A stretch of DNA of 15,383 bases from an uncultured Bacilli bacterium (lineage in GTDB: Bacteria; Bacillota_I; Bacilli_A; RFN20; CAG-631). A model generated the notes under the pieces. It did not search any database and had not been told where the DNA came from. It worked only from the letters and a program-made list of their open reading frames with translations. The stretch's first letter is position 1, and every line of letters starts with the position of its first letter. Location: assembly GCA_934215405.1 (NCBI GenBank), contig CAKPZU010000045.1:1-15383 (forward strand), given 5' to 3'. This document shows, one piece after another, positions 1 through 6,165 of this stretch. A program made the position numbers and the translations under genes.

Positions 1-1248
1 ACTTCTAATATCTAAGGTGAAATCCTTTAAAACTGGTTTATCTTTAACATATGAAAAATATACATGTTCAAAATCAATAGTTCCTTTAGTTTTTGTTGGA
101 TCAAATTCTACTTTTCCATTAAAGTCTTCAACTTCTTCATTAAGTAATGAAAATACTCTTTCAGCACCAGCTAAGGCTGTAATTAATGATGAATATAATG
201 AAGCAACTTCATTAATTGGACGAGTGAATTGCTTTGATGTATTAATAAACATAATAACAACAGCAATTGTTAATGGTTCATTAAATAAGGAATTGCCAAT
301 ACCATTTATTACAAATAAGGCACCAAAATAACAAATTAAGAAATAACTAACATTACCAATAAAGTTCATAATTGGCCCCATTGATCCACTCCATATTTGA
401 GCTTTCATACCAGTATTACATAAATCATTGGAATATTCATTAAATTCTTCTTTAGCAGTTTTTTGATGGTTATAGGCAATAACAGTTTTACAACCAGATA
501 CCATTTCTTCAGTTTGTGAATTTAGTAATCCTAATACTGATTGCTGCTTTAAAAATAATGGACGCATGAATTTTGACATTAAAGCAGTTAAAATAATTGT
601 TAAGCCTAAGGTTATTAAAGAAACTAAGGTTAATAATGGTGAGTAATAAATCATAATAGCTAAGCATCCAATAATAGTTAGTACTCCTGAAACTAATGAT
701 GTAATTGAAGATGATACAGCATTTGCGATATTATCAACATCGTTTGTCATTCTTGACATAATATCACCATGAGGATGGCTATCAGTATACTTAATTGGTA
801 ATAAAGCTATTTTATTAAACAAGTCATTACGCATTTTCTTAGTCATACCAATTGCAATATAAGCTGCTAATAATGAAGTGAAATATTGTAATACACAATA
901 AGTAAGATAAATACCACTAAGTAATAAAATGCTATTTATAAAATTAGTCTTACTTGGATTAACTGCCCAAATCTTTTTTTCAAAATTATATGAGCCAAGT
1001 GATGATATTAATTTTTCAATAACAATATTAGTTGATAAACTAATAACAGTTGAAATTAAAACAATAATAACTAAAACTATTAAAGTAACTTTTGAAAAGG
1101 AAACATACTTTAGTAGCTTTTTCATAGTACCCTTTAAATCTTTTGGTTTTTCCTTTACACCACCAAAACGACTTCCAGGTCCGCCTCTATTTCCTTGCTG
1201 TCTTTGAATTTCCTTTAATTTGCTTTCATCAAGCTTTCTTTTACTCAT
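1..1248 (-). CDS. ABC exporter, ATP-binding/permease subunit (3' end beyond the window)
   Basis: An uninterrupted minus-strand frame gives 416 residues and leaves the window at position 1. It is the second half of a heterodimeric type IV (drug/lipid/peptide-type) ABC exporter. The N-terminus is a charged, Gly-rich cytosolic tail (residues 1-45, with RGGPGSRF and KPKDLKGT), common in LmrD/BmrD-type subunits. The transmembrane domain spans about 50-345, with coupling-helix segments near 135-175. The nucleotide-binding domain begins near 390 (IDFEHVYFSY), and the window ends before Walker A, so the ATPase motifs cannot be read. The ATG overlaps the stop of the upstream subunit by 8 bp, implying translational coupling. 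Since the upstream partner has degenerate catalytic residues, this subunit should carry the active-site Glu and His; that is inference. The substrate cannot be told. Confidence 0.9.
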   Translation of the reverse strand, partial: MSKRKLDESKLKEIQRQQGNRGGPGSRFGGVKEKPKDLKGTMKKLLKYVSFSKVTLIVLVIIVLISTVISLSTNIVIEKLISSLGSYNFEKKIWAVNPSKTNFINSILLLSGIYLTYCVLQYFTSLLAAYIAIGMTKKMRNDLFNKIALLPIKYTDSHPHGDIMSRMTNDVDNIANAVSSSITSLVSGVLTIIGCLAIMIYYSPLLTLVSLITLGLTIILTALMSKFMRPLFLKQQSVLGLLNSQTEEMVSGCKTVIAYNHQKTAKEEFNEYSNDLCNTGMKAQIWSGSMGPIMNFIGNVSYFLICYFGALFVINGIGNSLFNEPLTIAVVIMFINTSKQFTRPINEVASLYSSLITALAGAERVFSLLNEEVEDFNGKVEFDPTKTKGTIDFEHVYFSYVKDKPVLKDFTLDIRS

Positions 1249-2995
1249 CAAAAACACCTTCTCTCTTAAGCTGTGAATTATAAATATCTATATAAACATC
1301 ACAATTATTTAATAAGTTTTCATGTGTATCAAAAGCAATTATTTTTCCACCATCTAAAACAATAATTTTATCAGCATTTTTAGCAGTAGCAATACGTTGA
1401 GCAACAACTATTCTAGTTGTATCATTGATATTTTCCTTCATAGCTTTATATAGCTTTGCTTCAGTTACTAAATCAAGTGCTGATGTTGAATCATCAAAGA
1501 TTAATATTTCTGGCTTTTTAACAATTGCACGAGCAATAGAAATACGTTGCTTTTGTCCTCCAGATAATGATGTTCCTTTTTCTTCTATAAATTCATCATA
1601 TTTATCTTTTTTACTTAAGATGAATTCTTCAGCTTGAGCAATTTTAGCAGCCATTTCTACTTCTTCATCAGTTGCATCTTCCTTGCCCCATTTAATATTT
1701 TCTTTAATAGTTCCGGCAAATAATTCTGCTTTTTGTAAAGCAATAGCAATTTTGTTTCTTAAATCACTTTGCTTATAATCTTTTACATTAACATTATCAA
1801 CAAGGACTTCTCCTTCATCTACATCATAAAATCTAGTAATTAAATTAACAAGTGTTGTTTTACCACTTCCAGTTGCTCCAACAATAGCAACTGTTTCACC
1901 TTTATTTATTTTAAAGTTTAGATTTTCTAAAACATTTTCACTTGCTTGAGGATATTTAAATGATACATTTTTAAATTCAACGATACCTTTTTCTTTAATA
2001 TCATTTACATTAACATTTCCGTCTTCAATTTCAATCTTACAATCCAGTACGTCATTAATTCTTTTTGCCGAAGCTGAAGCTCTTGCAATACTCATAAACA
2101 TCATACCTAATTGAATTAAAGAGAAACATATCATTAATATATAGGTTGTTGCTTGTGAAATCATACCAATTGAAATAGTTGGAGTTTTATTATTAAAGAA
2201 AGCATCTAAAATATTACTTCCACCAATGCCATAAATTGCAATTTGCGCTGCATAAATAACTAACATAAAAATAGGCATTAAAACAGCCATCATTTTATTA
2301 ACATACATTAATGTGTCAGCATATGAATCATTTACTTTGTAAAATCTATTAATTTCATAGTTTTCTTTACTAAAAGCTTTAACAACTCTAGCGCCAGTTA
2401 GATTTTCATGAACGACAGTATTTAAATTATCAAGCTTTGTTTGAATGACATTAAAAATTGGAAATGCTTTTCTAATTAGTATTACCATTACACATATTTC
2501 AAGTGGTAAAGCAATAGCTAAAATAATGGCAAATCTTGAATCAATTCTAATAGTTAATAAAATTCCTAAAACGAACATTCCAAGTGATCTAACAAACATT
2601 CGAATTATTTGGGCAATAAAATTTTGCATTTGTGTAACATCATTAGTAACCCTAGTAATTAATGATGCAGTTGAAAATTTATCTGTTTGATCAAAGGATA
2701 GTTGCATAATTTTGCTAAATAAATCCTTTCTTAAATCATTTGCATATTTACAACTTGCAATATTTGCAAACACACCAGATAAAATTCCACAGCTTACGCC
2801 AATTAAAACTAATATAAGCATATTAAGCCCTACTGACTTAACAACAGCTAAATTACTAGCCTGAATGCCATTATCAATCATTTTTTGCATTTGCTGAGTG
2901 ATTAGCATATCCATTCCAACTTCTCCAACCATGAACAATGGTGCAAGTAGTGTGGCCCACCAATATTTTTTTAAATATTTAAATAATTTAAACAT
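1241..2995 (-). CDS. ABC exporter, ATP-binding/permease subunit with degenerate catalytic site
   Basis: This 584-residue, full-length half-transporter has an N-terminal six-helix membrane domain (about 10-310) and a C-terminal nucleotide-binding domain (about 336-575). Visible ATPase motifs are Walker A GATGSGKT (373-380), Q-loop Q421, signature LSGGQ (477-481) and Walker B ILIFDD (497-502). The catalytic Glu after Walker B is Asp (D502), and the switch His is Gln (Q533, in VAQRIATA). This pair of changes is known for the non-catalytic subunit of heterodimeric exporters such as TM287 or BmrC, so I assign it that role beside the overlapping downstream gene. The start is fixed by an AAAGGAGG ribosome-binding site 7 bases upstream. 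The gene has its own promoter and a palindrome at the predicted transcription start. Multidrug or lipid export is likely, but the substrate is unknown. Confidence 0.93.
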   Translation of the reverse strand: MFKLFKYLKKYWWATLLAPLFMVGEVGMDMLITQQMQKMIDNGIQASNLAVVKSVGLNMLILVLIGVSCGILSGVFANIASCKYANDLRKDLFSKIMQLSFDQTDKFSTASLITRVTNDVTQMQNFIAQIIRMFVRSLGMFVLGILLTIRIDSRFAIILAIALPLEICVMVILIRKAFPIFNVIQTKLDNLNTVVHENLTGARVVKAFSKENYEINRFYKVNDSYADTLMYVNKMMAVLMPIFMLVIYAAQIAIYGIGGSNILDAFFNNKTPTISIGMISQATTYILMICFSLIQLGMMFMSIARASASAKRINDVLDCKIEIEDGNVNVNDIKEKGIVEFKNVSFKYPQASENVLENLNFKINKGETVAIVGATGSGKTTLVNLITRFYDVDEGEVLVDNVNVKDYKQSDLRNKIAIALQKAELFAGTIKENIKWGKEDATDEEVEMAAKIAQAEEFILSKKDKYDEFIEEKGTSLSGGQKQRISIARAIVKKPEILIFDDSTSALDLVTEAKLYKAMKENINDTTRIVVAQRIATAKNADKIIVLDGGKIIAFDTHENLLNNCDVYIDIYNSQLKREGVFDE

Positions 2996-3002
2996 TTAAC
3001 AA

Positions 3003-3010
3003 CCTCCTTT
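3003..3010 (-). promoter_or_regulatory. Strong ribosome-binding site of the exporter operon
   Basis: The minus strand reads AAAGGAGG, ending 7 bases before the ATG at 2995. It is a near-perfect match to the anti-Shine-Dalgarno sequence and decides the start of the first exporter gene. Confidence 0.85.
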
Positions 3011-3016
3011 TACTTT

Positions 3017-3039
3017 TAAGTTAGTTAAAAACTAACTTA
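3017..3039. promoter_or_regulatory. Perfect palindrome, likely operator of the exporter operon
   Basis: TAAGTTAGTT, three A residues, then AACTAACTTA form a perfect 10-bp inverted repeat. It begins 4 bp downstream of the predicted -10 box (3044-3049) and covers the expected transcription start near 3037. A dimeric repressor bound here would block transcription. The TTAGTT/AACTAA half-sites resemble those of some MarR-family operators, and MarR repressors often control such exporters, but no regulator gene lies in the window. In RNA the same sequence would form a hairpin just upstream of the ribosome-binding site, so an RNA-level role is also possible. A lone TTAGTTAA copy at 3085-3092 could be an extra half-site. 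Confidence 0.6.
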
Positions 3040-3043
3040 GTTT

Positions 3044-3072
3044 ATTATATCTTTTTTTTATATAATTTTCAA
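3044..3072 (-). promoter_or_regulatory. Sigma-A-type promoter of the exporter operon
   Basis: On the minus strand, TTGAAA (3072-3067) and TATAAT (3049-3044) are separated by 17 bp. The predicted start near 3037 gives a leader of about 40 nt that contains the palindrome and the ribosome-binding site. It faces away from the hydrolase promoter at 3126-3154. Confidence 0.7.
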
Positions 3073-3094
3073 AATATAAAAATTTTAGTTAATC

Positions 3095-3125
3095 AAGCAT
3101 TTTTTATAAAAAAGTAAAAATGCTT
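3095..3125. repeat. Inverted repeat between the divergent promoters
   Basis: AAGCATTTTT (3095-3104) and AAAAATGCTT (3116-3125) form a perfect 10-bp inverted repeat around an 11-nt spacer. The right arm abuts the -35 box of the hydrolase promoter, and the left arm lies 22 bp behind the -35 of the exporter promoter. It could be a regulator site for one or both promoters, or only an A/T-rich cruciform-prone sequence. It has too few G/C pairs for a typical intrinsic terminator. Confidence 0.45.
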
Positions 3126-3154
3126 TTGACTAGTATATGTAATTTATTTATAAT
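3126..3154 (+). promoter_or_regulatory. Sigma-A-type promoter of the HAD hydrolase gene
   Basis: TTGACT (3126-3131) and a consensus TATAAT (3149-3154) are separated by exactly 17 bp. Transcription should start near 3161, the first base of the first possible ATG. A leader would therefore be absent (leaderless start at 3161) or about 15 nt (start at 3176). Confidence 0.75.
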
Positions 3155-3175
3155 TTATTTATGGGTGTGATGAAA

Positions 3176-3814
3176 ATGTATAAGAATTTAATTTTTGACT
3201 TTAATGGAACTTTACTTGATGATTGTGATGTTTGCTTAAAAATACATAATGTATTATGTAAGGAATACAATTTAAAACCAGTAAGTAAGAAATATTATAA
3301 AGAAATTTTTACTTTTCCTGTTATTAATTATTACAAAGTATTAGGCTTTGATGTAACAAATGACAATTTTAAAAAAATCGGTAATGAATTTCATAATATG
3401 TATAATGCGCTTTCCTATAGTGAGGCTAAATTGTTTAAAAATGTATTAGCTACATTAAAGGAACTAAAAAAATCCTATACTTTAATCTGCTTATCTGCTT
3501 CCTTAAAGGAAACATTAATAAAGCAATTAAAATACTATAAAATATATGATTCTTTCGATTATATTGTAGGACTTGATAATAATTTAGCAAACTCGAAGGA
3601 GCAAGTAGCTATTGATTTTATAAATAAAGAAAAAATTAATCCTTTTGAAAGCCTATTTATTGGTGATTCCATTCATGATGCTGAAGTAGCAAGTGCTATT
3701 AATACTAAATGCGTACTTATTGCCTCAGGACATACTAATAAAAAAAGATTAAAGCAAACAAATTGTGATGTTTTAAATAACTTTGATGAATTAAAAAAAT
3801 ATTTAAGCAATTAA
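3176..3814 (+). CDS. HAD-superfamily hydrolase, phosphoglycolate-phosphatase-like
   Basis: This is a cytosolic haloacid-dehalogenase-fold hydrolase, probably acting on a small phosphorylated metabolite. In numbering from the alternative ATG at 3161, motif I is DFNGT (D13 nucleophile, N15 in place of the usual second Asp), motif II is LSAS (S112), motif III is K146, and motif IV is GDSIHD (168-173). Residues 20-90 form the helical cap. The variant DFNGTLLDD is seen in other members of the family. I chose the ATG at 3176 (212 residues) because GGTGTGAT lies at a usable distance upstream and the protein then begins just before the first strand. The ATG at 3161 has no ribosome-binding site and coincides with the predicted transcription start. 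It is the only plus-strand gene, with its own promoter, and converges on coaX. The substrate is unknown. Confidence 0.85.
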   Translation: MYKNLIFDFNGTLLDDCDVCLKIHNVLCKEYNLKPVSKKYYKEIFTFPVINYYKVLGFDVTNDNFKKIGNEFHNMYNALSYSEAKLFKNVLATLKELKKSYTLICLSASLKETLIKQLKYYKIYDSFDYIVGLDNNLANSKEQVAIDFINKEKINPFESLFIGDSIHDAEVASAINTKCVLIASGHTNKKRLKQTNCDVLNNFDELKKYLSN

Positions 3815-3832
3815 ATGCCTAAATATTTTTTT
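3793..3832. terminator. Candidate bidirectional terminator between hydrolase gene and coaX
   Basis: Two perfect 13-bp arms (3793-3805 and 3820-3832) made only of A and T flank a 14-nt loop. Read on either strand, the stem ends in a run of T, as expected for a shared terminator of convergent genes. The left arm lies in the last codons of the hydrolase gene and the right arm in the last codons of coaX, whose stop codons are only 4 bp apart. The lack of G/C pairs makes the stem weak. Confidence 0.5.
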
Positions 3833-4565
3833 TATAAATATTATCTATTCCTTTTAAGGTAAGTAATTGATCAATTAAATCAAATTTTTCTTCGCAAAAT
3901 GCTGAAATTAAATTAATTAATCCACCGGTTGCAATTACCTTTAATGATGGATTGTTTACTTCTTTTTTAATTCTTTTAATCATTCCATCAACCATTGAAG
4001 CATATCCATAAATTACTCCTGATTGCATACATGGTATTGTTGATGAGTTTAACACCTTTTTAGGAGCAATTAATTCAAAATTTGGTAGCAATGCTGCATT
4101 ATTAATCATCGCATTAGTTGAAATAACAACTCCTGGAGCAATACTTACCCCAAGTAAACTTTTATTTTTGAAATAAATAAATTTTGAAGCTGTTCCTAAA
4201 TCAATTATTAGACCTTCATTATAAATATTGCTTGCTCCACTTACATCACAAATTAAATCAGCACCAACAGTTTTTGGATCATCTGCTATTATATTTATAC
4301 CAGTTTTTAAAGAATTTCCAATTATCTTTGGCTCAATATTATAGTATTTTTTAAGCATTTTTAAGATTGCACTTGTAATAACTGGGACTACAGAGCTTAT
4401 AATAGCATCATCTACCTTCTCGTTAATAAATTGCTTTATTAAGATATAAAATTCATCGCAGCTTTTATCCTTAAATGATTTAATGCGAAAATTATTATAG
4501 ATTTCATTATTTTTTGAAGAAGCAAAACAAATATTTGAATTTCCAATATCAATTAATAGAATCAT
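3819..4565 (-). CDS. coaX: Type III pantothenate kinase
   Basis: CoaX phosphorylates pantothenate with ATP, the first step of coenzyme A synthesis, in the cytosol. At 248 residues it is close to the usual 255. It has the ASKHA-fold phosphate motif DIGNSN (6-11), GADL with the likely catalytic base D103 (101-104), DLGTA (122-126), IAPGV (142-146), QSGVIYGY (181-188) and ATGG (212-215). The start lies 2 bases after the stop of the upstream transporter gene, whose last codons contain the AAGGAG ribosome-binding site. The pairing with an ECF substrate-binding protein supports uptake followed by trapping of pantothenate, and CoaE, the last enzyme of the same pathway, is upstream in the same run. 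The gene ends in the candidate two-way terminator. Confidence 0.95.
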   Translation of the reverse strand: MILLIDIGNSNICFASSKNNEIYNNFRIKSFKDKSCDEFYILIKQFINEKVDDAIISSVVPVITSAILKMLKKYYNIEPKIIGNSLKTGINIIADDPKTVGADLICDVSGASNIYNEGLIIDLGTASKFIYFKNKSLLGVSIAPGVVISTNAMINNAALLPNFELIAPKKVLNSSTIPCMQSGVIYGYASMVDGMIKRIKKEVNNPSLKVIATGGLINLISAFCEEKFDLIDQLLTLKGIDNIYKKNI

Positions 4566-4567
4566 AG

Positions 4568-5209
4568 CTATTCTTTCTCCTTAACATTATTTGTAATTTT
4601 GTTTATCATGCTATTTCTTTTTAAGGCTAATATTACTGGAGGGATTACTATTACACTTAATAATGTTTCAAAAAGACACGAAAACATAAATGTAACAAAC
4701 CAATATATTGTTAATGGTAATGTTGTATTTATACCACCAATACTACCACTAAAATCCTTAAAGAAATTACCATCACCATACATGAATACAAATGTTGGTA
4801 AATATACAATAAATACTAGTAATGTATGGATAATAGTTGAAAACATTGCACATAAAAATGCATTTAAGTAATTTGACTTAAAATGCATTTTTTCATATAT
4901 TAGTCCAGCTAAATAGCCAAATAATACTCTAGGTAAAACGCTAACCCAAGGCATAATAAAGGGTTGATCTCCCATAGTTCCGGTAGTCATTGATTTAATC
5001 ATAGAACTAATACCCATAAATAAACCAAGTAAAGCTCCATAGTTTTTATTTAAAAGCATGGTACCAATAATTACAACTACATGAATTATTGTAACGGATA
5101 TAAAACCTAGTGGTATAAAGCCGACATAAGGTACAAAAGTAAAGATGGCAATTAATGCCATAAAGCAAGCCATAATGGCAATTTTTAAATTTAAATTTTT
5201 ATTTTTCAT
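4568..5209 (-). CDS. ECF transporter S component, likely for pantothenate
   Basis: This 213-residue integral membrane protein has about six hydrophobic segments (roughly 8-30, 35-53, 56-73, 88-105, 112-143, 163-193), the size and layout of substrate-binding S components of energy-coupling-factor vitamin importers. Helix 1 carries A14-x3-A18, matching the AxxxA motif that contacts EcfT. The conserved-looking block VGFIPLGFISVT then HVVVIIG is typical of the family. The gene is joined to coaX by a 2-bp gap, so pantothenate is the best guess for the substrate (a PanT-type role), from context rather than binding-site residues. Riboflavin or another vitamin is not excluded. The shared EcfA/EcfA'/EcfT module is not in the window. 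The ribosome-binding site is AAAGGAA. Confidence 0.8.
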   Translation of the reverse strand: MKNKNLNLKIAIMACFMALIAIFTFVPYVGFIPLGFISVTIIHVVVIIGTMLLNKNYGALLGLFMGISSMIKSMTTGTMGDQPFIMPWVSVLPRVLFGYLAGLIYEKMHFKSNYLNAFLCAMFSTIIHTLLVFIVYLPTFVFMYGDGNFFKDFSGSIGGINTTLPLTIYWFVTFMFSCLFETLLSVIVIPPVILALKRNSMINKITNNVKEKE

Positions 5210-5274
5210 AATTATTCCTTTTACGCTATTTAATAGTCGCTTAGTATTATTATTTATTATTTTTTATTTATTTA

Positions 5275-6165
5275 TTAAAAGCATTGCATTGCTGCCCCAA
5301 TTATGCCACAATCCTGGTCATATTTAGCGCAAACAATTTTAACATTACTTCTTAGTGTTTCATAAACATAGTCATCAACTTTTTCTATTACTTCATCTAA
5401 AAAGTAATCCTTTGATTTCATTAATCCGCCACCTAATACAAAAATATCTGGCTCCATATAAGCAACAATACTTCCGATTAAAGCAGCTATATCTAAGATA
5501 AAATCTTCTTTTAGCTTTAAAGCTATTTTATTGCCTTCATTGGCATATTTGAAGACATCTCCAGCATTTTCACAATGTAGCCCTAAGTCATTAGCCTTTG
5601 CAGTCAATGCAGTGCCACTTGCTTCACCTTCAATGCATCCTTTTGCTTTAAATCTAGATGGTGCTCTACCACCATTTCTTATAATCATACTGCCAATTTC
5701 TTGGGCTAAGCCATATTTTCCAGTAATTATTTTCTTGTTAATAATTAAACCACCGCCAATACCAGTAGATAAGGTAATATATTGGACAACGTCATATCCT
5801 TTACCATTTCCAACACTAGCTTCAGCTAAAGCTGCAACATTAGCATCATTTCCAACATATACTGGAAGTGTAACCTTTTCTTCCATCATTTTCTTTAAAT
5901 TGAATGATTCTCCAATTCCTAAATTGCCAATATAAACTACTGTGCCATCTGGCTTTACAGGACCTGGTACACCAATTCCTATACCAACAATATTAATGCT
6001 AGCATAATTAATTTTATCAATAAGAGATAAAATTTGCTTTACTAAATCATTTGGAGTATGAGCTATTGTTTTTTCTTTAATAACTTGACTCATAGCACCA
6101 TTTTCATCCACTAGGGCAATTCTTATATTAGTACCACCAACATCAATACCAATTGCATGCTTCAT
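5275..6165 (-). CDS. glk: ROK-family glucokinase, zinc site degenerate
   Basis: This 296-residue sugar kinase should make glucose 6-phosphate from glucose and ATP in the cytosol. The ROK/ASKHA features present are DVGGTN (8-13), GVPGPV (65-70), the catalytic pair N106-D107 in NDANVAALAE, STGIGGG (133-139), E156 and GCIE (176-179). The family zinc site is mostly gone: the His of the E-x-G-H motif is Ser (S159), and the C-x-C-G segment is replaced by SRFK (170-173), leaving only C177. Glucose specificity is inferred from overall pattern and from co-location with pfkA and pyk; another hexose or N-acetyl sugar is possible. The ATG shares one base with the pyk stop (TAATG) and lacks a clear ribosome-binding site, so translation probably depends on reinitiation after pyk. 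Confidence 0.85.
   Translation of the reverse strand: MKHAIGIDVGGTNIRIALVDENGAMSQVIKEKTIAHTPNDLVKQILSLIDKINYASINIVGIGIGVPGPVKPDGTVVYIGNLGIGESFNLKKMMEEKVTLPVYVGNDANVAALAEASVGNGKGYDVVQYITLSTGIGGGLIINKKIITGKYGLAQEIGSMIIRNGGRAPSRFKAKGCIEGEASGTALTAKANDLGLHCENAGDVFKYANEGNKIALKLKEDFILDIAALIGSIVAYMEPDIFVLGGGLMKSKDYFLDEVIEKVDDYVYETLRSNVKIVCAKYDQDCGIIGAAMQCF

Noticed and set aside
3040..3160. Riboswitch or small RNA in the divergent intergenic region
   Set aside because: The predicted leaders are about 40 and at most 15 nt, too short for known riboswitches, and no T-box or similar core is visible.
5210..5274. Possible promoter or terminator in the 65-bp gap between glk and the transporter gene
   Set aside because: The stretch is almost all A/T. 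A short TAATA/TATTA pairing exists, but there is no convincing -35/-10 pair and no G/C-containing stem, so I see only the AAAGGAA ribosome-binding site.
5531..5935. A 134-codon open frame on the plus strand inside glk
   Set aside because: It lies opposite conserved glucokinase motifs and its translation resembles no known protein pattern.
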